From Clostridia bacterium (lineage in GTDB: Bacteria > Bacillota > Clostridia > Oscillospirales > Butyricicoccaceae): DNA of 35,940 bases. The stretch is from the NCBI GenBank assembly GCA_017408985.1, contig JAFQTO010000013.1:1-35940 (forward strand). Direction: 5' to 3'. The notes below the pieces were generated by a model. That model made no database searches. It had not been told where the DNA came from and saw nothing but the letters and a program-made list of their open reading frames with translations. Below, piece after piece: positions 31,792 through 35,940 of this stretch (position 1 is the stretch's first letter; every line of letters begins with the position of its first letter). A program made the translations under genes and the position numbers.

Positions 31792-32814
31792 ATGAGCAAG
31801 AACCGTGACGGTATCATAAAACGCATTCTCAAACGCTATTTCATCGATGCTATGGGCTCTATGGCGTACGGTCTGTTTGCATCACTCATCATCGGTACCA
31901 TCATCGGGCAGATAGGCACGCTGTCGGGCATTCAGATGCTCTCCGATATCGCCGCCACCCTCAAAAGCAATCAGGTCTACGGCGCAGCCATCGGCGTAGC
32001 CATCGCATGGGGTCTCAAGTGCGACGGTCTGGTCATTTTTGCCGCCGCAGGCTCTGCGGCAATAGGCTGTGTCGCAGGCGGCCCCGTGGGCGCGTATATC
32101 GGCGGTATAATCGGTGCCGAGTTCGGTCAGCTGGTGTCCAAAAAGACCCCCGTGGATATCATCGTCACACCCTTCGTGTCGGTGGTGGCAGGCGGCGCGG
32201 CAGGTCTGTTCGTCGGCCCGTATATCAATAAGTTTATGCTCTGGCTGGGCGATATCATTAACGCCGCCGTTGAGCTGATGCCCCTGCCTATGGGCACGCT
32301 TGTAGGCGTCATCGTGGGTATGATTCTGACTTTGCCCATATCCTCTGCTGCCCTCTGCGTTATGCTGGGTCTTGACGGTCTCGCCGCAGGCGCCGCCGCA
32401 GCAGGCTGTGCCGCACAGATGGTAGGCTTTGCGGTTACAAGCTTCAAGGAAAACCGCGTTTCCGGTCTTATTTCTCAGGGTATCGGCACATCTATGCTGC
32501 AGGTGCCCAATATCTTCCGCCGTCCTCAGATCTGGATAGCACCCACCGTTGCGTCTGCCGTCTGCGGCGCCGTTTCGGCGGCTGTGCTCAAGATGGAATG
32601 TACCAAGCTTGGCGCAGGTATGGGTACAAGCGGTCTGGTCGGACCTATCGATACCTACAGCGTTATGGCACCCAGGTGGGGCGCGGTAAAGACCCTTATC
32701 TGCATCGCGCTGGTACACTTTATCCTGCCTGCCGCAGTAGCCCTGCTTGTCCATCTTGCTCTGGTCAGGACAAATATCGTCAAGGACGAATACTTAAAGC
32801 TCACCAATATCTGA
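31792..32814 (+). CDS. PTS_EIIC_2-like integral membrane protein
   Basis: 340 residues with about nine or ten hydrophobic helices rich in Gly and Ala. It opens with a basic amphipathic stretch (IIKRILKRYFIDAMGSMAYG), as in the PTS_EIIC_2 family of putative membrane transport or sensory subunits. No EIIA or EIIB phosphotransfer domain is fused or nearby, so sugar phosphotransfer is doubtful. GAGG lies upstream of ATG 31792. It may be the last gene of the MATE transcript or have its own promoter near the palindrome at 31738. A strong terminator follows. Ligand or substrate unknown. Confidence 0.72.
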   Translation: MSKNRDGIIKRILKRYFIDAMGSMAYGLFASLIIGTIIGQIGTLSGIQMLSDIAATLKSNQVYGAAIGVAIAWGLKCDGLVIFAAAGSAAIGCVAGGPVGAYIGGIIGAEFGQLVSKKTPVDIIVTPFVSVVAGGAAGLFVGPYINKFMLWLGDIINAAVELMPLPMGTLVGVIVGMILTLPISSAALCVMLGLDGLAAGAAAAGCAAQMVGFAVTSFKENRVSGLISQGIGTSMLQVPNIFRRPQIWIAPTVASAVCGAVSAAVLKMECTKLGAGMGTSGLVGPIDTYSVMAPRWGAVKTLICIALVHFILPAAVALLVHLALVRTNIVKDEYLKLTNI

Positions 32815-32830
32815 TTTGTCATAAAACGCA

Positions 32831-32862
32831 AAAAAGCACCGACACAGTCGGTGCTTTTTGTA
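32831..32862 (+). terminator. Terminator after the PTS_EIIC_2-like gene
   Basis: AAAAAGCACCGAC (32831-32843) pairs perfectly with GTCGGTGCTTTTT (32847-32859) around ACA. It marks the right end of the MATE transcription unit. Confidence 0.92.
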
Positions 32863-32872
32863 TTCGTACAGC

Positions 32873-32906
32873 TGTCCTAAATAACGGACACCAAGTTCTG
32901 TATAAT
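32873..32906 (+). promoter_or_regulatory. Possible promoter and operator of the 70-residue protein gene
   Basis: A perfect TATAAT (32901-32906) lies 31 bases before the start. Instead of a good -35 there is an inverted repeat, TGTCC (32873-32877) with GGACA (32886-32890), which suggests activator or repressor control. Confidence 0.4.
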
Positions 32907-32937
32907 GAAGCCAACATACAAAGGGGAGGCAATATAT

Positions 32938-33150
32938 ATGCAGGATACAGCAGTAAAAAACGGAGAAAAAATGAGACTGTTCGTCAGGCTTCTGTGCGCT
33001 ATGGGCGTGTCGCAGGATGCCGTGATCAGGATATGCGCATTGGTGCTGGGAGATCAGGAGTCAATGGACGCCGTTGTGGATTATATTGACGAAAACCCTT
33101 TCAGATCGGAGTCCGAGATCATCAAAAAAGCCGTGGAGATCATAGGTTGA
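32938..33150 (+). CDS. Small helical protein of unknown function
   Basis: 70 residues from ATG 32938, with AGGGGAGG upstream; an earlier in-frame ATG at 32908 lacks a site. No family is recognised. The sequence is predicted mostly helical: a first helix with MRLFVRLLCAMGV, then QDAVIRICALVLG, then an acidic stretch (DAVVDYIDENPF) and a final helix SESEIIKKAVEII. This resembles a small three-helix bundle of the UBA/SAM size class, without proof. Its last 11 bases overlap the end of the convergent MATE gene, and no terminator separates them. Confidence 0.7.
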   Translation: MQDTAVKNGEKMRLFVRLLCAMGVSQDAVIRICALVLGDQESMDAVVDYIDENPFRSESEIIKKAVEIIG

Positions 33151-34489
33151 CCGCTGTTTGCAATTTTTTTATCTGCCGCAGATATATCACAAGGTGGGTT
33201 ATCGTACACAAAAACCAGCCTATAGGCCACACCAGATACAAAAATCCCAGATCGGGGTACAGAGGGAACACGGCATAGACCCACGCAAACCTGAGCAGAC
33301 ATATGAACAGCAGGGAGGTCACCGTGGGCACTATGGGCTTGCCGATGCTCCTGAGAACGCCGCCCAAAAGCTCGTTGATTCCCGCGATAAAATAGGGGAT
33401 GGATGTGATTATCATTTTTTGCTTTGCGTAGGCGATTATGGCAGGAGATGAGGACATTATGCCCGCCAGCTGCCCCGAGAATATCGCAGACAGCGCGCCC
33501 AGAGTTGCGGTGGAGATCGTGGTTATAAGCACGCCGCACAGAATGGTCTTTTTGACTCGGGGGAGGTTGCCCGCACCGATATTCTGGGACACGTAGGGGG
33601 CTACGGCTACTGCAGGGGCGGCGGTTATATGATACAGTATGTTCTCAAACTGGTTTGCGATAGACACGCCCGTGGTGGCATCGGCGCCAAAACTGTTGGC
33701 GGTGGCGGTTATGGCGACGTTGGCAAATGCAAGCATGCCGGCCTGCACTCCGGCAGGAATACCTATGCGGATTATCTCCCTGAACTCTCTTGTGTCAAAC
33801 CGGGTACGGAAAAAGTGCATGGGCATTACGTTCTGCAGCTTGAACAGCGTGATGCAGCTGAGGGAGCAGGATACCAGGCTCGCGATTATGGTGGCAACCG
33901 CCACCGAGGCAACGTCCATATCCAGACGGGCAACGAACAGGAAGTTGAGTATAACCTTGATGACACCGTTGAGCAGCAAAAAATACATCGGCCTTTTTGT
34001 GTCTCCGGTGGCACGCAGAACAGATGCACAGAAGTTGTACACCATCAGCATGGGCACAGCGCAAAAATACAGCCTGAGATAGGTGACGGCCTGAGGCAGC
34101 AGACTTTCGTGGCAGTTTGTCCACCTGAGAAAGGTCTCCGCAAGCAAAACACCGATACCCATCAGGATAAGTCCGCCTATGAGGGCAGTCTTGATGGCGG
34201 TGACGGCGGCTTTTTCTGCTCTGGCTTTGTCGCCGGCACCCAGCCTGCGTGCAACGATCATGTTCGCGCCCAGAGATATGCCGATGAGCAATGCCGTGGA
34301 CAGTGAAATCAGATTAGAACACGCTCCAACGGCACCCACCGCCAGATCGCTGGAATATATTTTCAGAACAGTCATGTCGATGGCGCTGAAAATGCTCTGC
34401 ATGACGTTTGAAATCATAATTGGCAAAATCATAGAAATCAGACCCTTTGTAACCGAGCCCGAAAGCATATCAACGTTGTTTCTGCGCAT
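33140..34489 (-). CDS. MATE-family efflux transporter, divergent tenth copy
   Basis: 449 residues on the opposite strand from the array. It keeps the N-terminal MRRNNVDMLSGSVTKG motif and TM1 Asp38, but reads FSAIDMTVLKIYSS where the array copies read FNAADxxVxGxFCG. SQNIGAGNLPR replaces the N-F-x-GQN-x-GA motif. It is therefore an older or separately acquired relative rather than a recent flip of an array member. GGAG lies upstream of ATG 34489. It is divergent from the AraC-family gene (137 bases between starts) and convergent with the 70-residue protein gene. The AraC protein is its most likely regulator (inference). Confidence 0.94.
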   Translation of the reverse strand: MRRNNVDMLSGSVTKGLISMILPIMISNVMQSIFSAIDMTVLKIYSSDLAVGAVGACSNLISLSTALLIGISLGANMIVARRLGAGDKARAEKAAVTAIKTALIGGLILMGIGVLLAETFLRWTNCHESLLPQAVTYLRLYFCAVPMLMVYNFCASVLRATGDTKRPMYFLLLNGVIKVILNFLFVARLDMDVASVAVATIIASLVSCSLSCITLFKLQNVMPMHFFRTRFDTREFREIIRIGIPAGVQAGMLAFANVAITATANSFGADATTGVSIANQFENILYHITAAPAVAVAPYVSQNIGAGNLPRVKKTILCGVLITTISTATLGALSAIFSGQLAGIMSSSPAIIAYAKQKMIITSIPYFIAGINELLGGVLRSIGKPIVPTVTSLLFICLLRFAWVYAVFPLYPDLGFLYLVWPIGWFLCTITHLVIYLRQIKKLQTAVNL

Positions 34490-34582
34490 AGGATCATCTC
34501 CGATATTGCTTGTTATTGTTGGGTTTCTTATGCGATTGTAGCAGTTTTTGCAAAAAACAGATAGAATAATTCATAAAATAAC

Positions 34583-34610
34583 TTGCACAAAAGATAGATT
34601 TTGGTATAAT
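34583..34610 (+). promoter_or_regulatory. Promoter of the AraC-family gene
   Basis: TTGCAC (34583-34588), a 16 base spacer and a perfect TATAAT (34605-34610), 16 bases before the start. No equally good promoter was seen for the divergent MATE gene; a TACAAT on the minus strand near 34540 lacks a matching -35. Confidence 0.7.
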
Positions 34611-34626
34611 AGTCGCGGGTGATGAT

Positions 34627-35367
34627 ATGAAGTTTTTGATAGAATGGATCAGCTCGGATTATCCGCTGTTTCACACGCATGCAAATTATGAACTGTACGT
34701 GGTAGTTTCCGGCTCGGGCGTGATCAAGACCCGCTCGTCAGACGTGGCGGCATCGCAGGGCAGCGTCATCATAATCCCCTCCGACGTTGAGCACCGCTCT
34801 GTTTCGGACGAGGGCGGATTTGAGCGGATACGCATAATCGGGGATATAAATCACTTTTTCTCCCTCGGTGAGGTCACGGTCATTCCTGCCGACAGTGCCG
34901 ATGATGCCGTCGCCATCGGCAGGGTAATATATAACAACCGTTACGGAGAGAGCGAATACACGTCCGTACTTATCAGCGCTTTGTGCCACTATGTAACCAA
35001 GAAGATCAAAATGGGCAACGAACTGTTTGCCGCAACCACCCATATTATCGAGCAGCTCAGCGACAGTTTTCACAACAGCAGTCTGGATGTGAGATGCCTG
35101 CTCAGAAACAGCGGGTATGCCGAGGATTATATACGGGCGTATTTCAAGAAGATCACGGGCAAAACCCCCAACCGTTTTTTGCGTGAAACCCGTATCGAGC
35201 ACGCTTGTTTTATGATCGATCTTTACGGCAGCGTGCTGCCCCTGTCAGAAATAGCCGAAAAATGCGGCTACACCGATTACGTGTATTTCTCACGCAGCTT
35301 CAAGGAGATAAAAGGTATGTCGCCCCGTGAGTACAGCAGCGCTGCCTGCCGTCAGGGCAAAAAATAA
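34627..35367 (+). CDS. AraC-family transcriptional regulator
   Basis: 246 residues. The N-terminal cupin-type sensor domain starts close to the initiator: FHTHANYELYVVVSGSG and IIIPSDVEHRS carry the usual His/Glu pattern. The C-terminal pair of helix-turn-helix motifs (about 155-240) includes LLRNSGYAEDYIRAYFKKITGKTP and LSEIAEKCGYTDYVYFSRSF, the most conserved AraC stretch, then KGMSPREY. The protein is somewhat shorter than typical 280-300 residue members. Ribosome site is weak (GGTGATG). The divergent MATE gene is the natural regulatory target; ligand unknown. Confidence 0.93.
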   Translation: MKFLIEWISSDYPLFHTHANYELYVVVSGSGVIKTRSSDVAASQGSVIIIPSDVEHRSVSDEGGFERIRIIGDINHFFSLGEVTVIPADSADDAVAIGRVIYNNRYGESEYTSVLISALCHYVTKKIKMGNELFAATTHIIEQLSDSFHNSSLDVRCLLRNSGYAEDYIRAYFKKITGKTPNRFLRETRIEHACFMIDLYGSVLPLSEIAEKCGYTDYVYFSRSFKEIKGMSPREYSSAACRQGKK

Positions 35368-35428
35368 AACTCAGCTGCGCATCGCTCTCGTCATTGGTGC
35401 ATATCATAGCAGGGAAGAGGGATTTGTG

Positions 35429-35458
35429 TTGACTTTTGAGCGGTTTTTGTGTTAATAT
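35429..35458 (+). promoter_or_regulatory. Promoter of tRNA-Ser(TGA)
   Basis: TTGACT (35429-35434), an 18 base spacer and TAATAT (35453-35458), 11 bases before the tRNA. Confidence 0.65.
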
Positions 35459-35469
35459 TAATAGGCTAC

Positions 35470-35560
35470 GGAGAGATACCCAAGTGGTTGAAGGGTCCGG
35501 TCTTGAAAACCGGTAGCAGGTTTGTCCCTGGCGTGGGTTCGAATCCCACTCTCTCCGCCA
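35470..35560 (+). tRNA. tRNA-Ser(TGA)
   Basis: A 91 base class II tRNA with acceptor GGAGAGA/TCTCTCC, anticodon stem CCGGT/ACCGG with loop CTTGAAA (TGA), a long variable arm, T-loop GGTTCGAATCC, discriminator G and encoded CCA. Confidence 0.95.
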
Positions 35561-35760
35561 AAAATCGACAAGTTTCGACAGAAGCTTGTCGATTTTTACT
35601 TTTTCACTATTAACTCTTCACTTTTCACTCTTCTCTCTCGAAACTTGACGATTAGGTAATAGGTAAAAGTGAATAGTGAATAGGTGCTGAAGGTATCCGC
35701 TTCGCGGATGATTTTTATATGCGAGTGTTCGAATTCATACGCAAAACTGCCGAAAATATC
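35561..35760 (+). repeat. tRNA-Ser-associated repeat, copy B
   Basis: Second copy of the roughly 200 base repeat found at 1475-1670, in the same orientation and the same position relative to a tRNA-Ser gene. The opening 35 or so bases are nearly identical, and the outer inverted arm has one change (CTTGACGATT for CTTGTCGATT). The GTATCCGCTTCGCGGATGA hairpin and the GTTCGAATTCATACG phrase are kept. Similarity fades after GCCGAAAAT. No coding potential seen. Confidence 0.8.
35562..35597 (+). terminator. Terminator-like hairpin directly after tRNA-Ser(TGA)
   Basis: AATCGACAAG (35563-35572) pairs with CTTGTCGATT (35585-35594), followed by TTTACTTTTT. It is identical in design to the hairpin after tRNA-Ser(GGA). 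Confidence 0.65.
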
Positions 35761-35784
35761 TTTTTTATAGTCCTTACATAAAAC

Positions 35785-35817
35785 AAAAAGAACACACCGC
35801 AGGGGTGTTCTTTTTGC
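35785..35817. terminator. Bidirectional terminator-like hairpin after repeat copy B
   Basis: AAAAAGAACAC (35785-35795) pairs with GTGTTCTTTTT (35805-35815), with a GC-rich loop and A/T runs on both sides. Confidence 0.65.
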
Positions 35818-35851
35818 ATTTAGGTATGGAGTTTAGCTTTGATTTAACTTA

Positions 35852-35880
35852 TTGCAAACGTGTGCAAAATAGTATAGAAT
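35852..35880 (+). promoter_or_regulatory. Promoter of the gene leaving the window
   Basis: TTGCAA (35852-35857), a 17 base spacer and TAGAAT (35875-35880). Confidence 0.5.
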
Positions 35881-35912
35881 TATCTCATAAGCTTTACGAG
35901 AGAGGTGAGAGG

Positions 35913-35940
35913 GTGTCCGACACAAGCCTGCAGACAAGAA
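35913..35940 (+). CDS. Start of a coding region truncated by the window end
   Basis: GTG 35913 is preceded by AGGTGAGAGG and by a plausible promoter, and reads MSDTSLQTR before the window stops. Nine codons are too few to name a product. Confidence 0.35.

Overview
The window looks like a chromosomal segment of a Gram-positive, Clostridia-type anaerobe, most likely from the Ruminococcaceae/Oscillospiraceae. The evidence is strong AGGAGG-type ribosome binding sites, sigma-A promoters with 16-18 base spacers, Firmicutes-style gene content (a glmS ribozyme, an SLH-domain surface protein, VDM..GP-type MATE transporters) and tRNAs with encoded CCA. The genus call is inference; no 16S sequence is present.

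Layout. (1) 1-1.9 kb: the 3' end of the RNase P RNA, a DMT-family permease, tRNA-Met(CAT) and tRNA-Ser(GGA), then a roughly 200 base non-coding repeat. (2) 1.9-4.7 kb: a C39-like cysteine peptidase divergent from a YkgJ-type cysteine-cluster protein and a serine beta-lactamase-fold hydrolase, then a zinc-ribbon/TM2 membrane protein. (3) 4.7-11.4 kb, minus strand: a PutP sodium/proline symporter and the housekeeping operon ruvA-ruvB-glmM-glmS, with a glmS ribozyme lying between glmM and glmS. (4) 11.6-18.9 kb, plus strand: an SLH-domain secreted protein, tex, a CapA-like protein, a DUF4886 SGNH-like protein, a LysR regulator, a possible 24-residue peptide and a cyclophilin.

(5) 19.0-31.7 kb is the unusual part: nine complete MATE-family multidrug/metabolite antiporter genes in tandem, all on the plus strand, 15-75 bases apart and without internal terminators. 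They are followed by an orphan PTS_EIIC_2-type membrane protein. A tenth, more divergent MATE gene lies on the minus strand at 33.1-34.5 kb, divergent from an AraC-family regulator. All ten keep the TM1 aspartate expected for cation coupling, and none is visibly broken. Neighbouring copies resemble each other most (copies 2/3 and 7/8/9), which points to stepwise tandem duplication. The most variable stretch is a short loop/helix segment between two nearly invariant motifs in the second half of the protein. A plausible reading is an efflux repertoire diversified within one operon; the substrates are unknown.

(6) 35.4-35.9 kb: tRNA-Ser(TGA) followed by a second copy of the same roughly 200 base repeat seen after tRNA-Ser(GGA), then a promoter and the first codons of a gene that leaves the window. 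No CRISPR array, insertion sequence, prophage or replication origin was seen.
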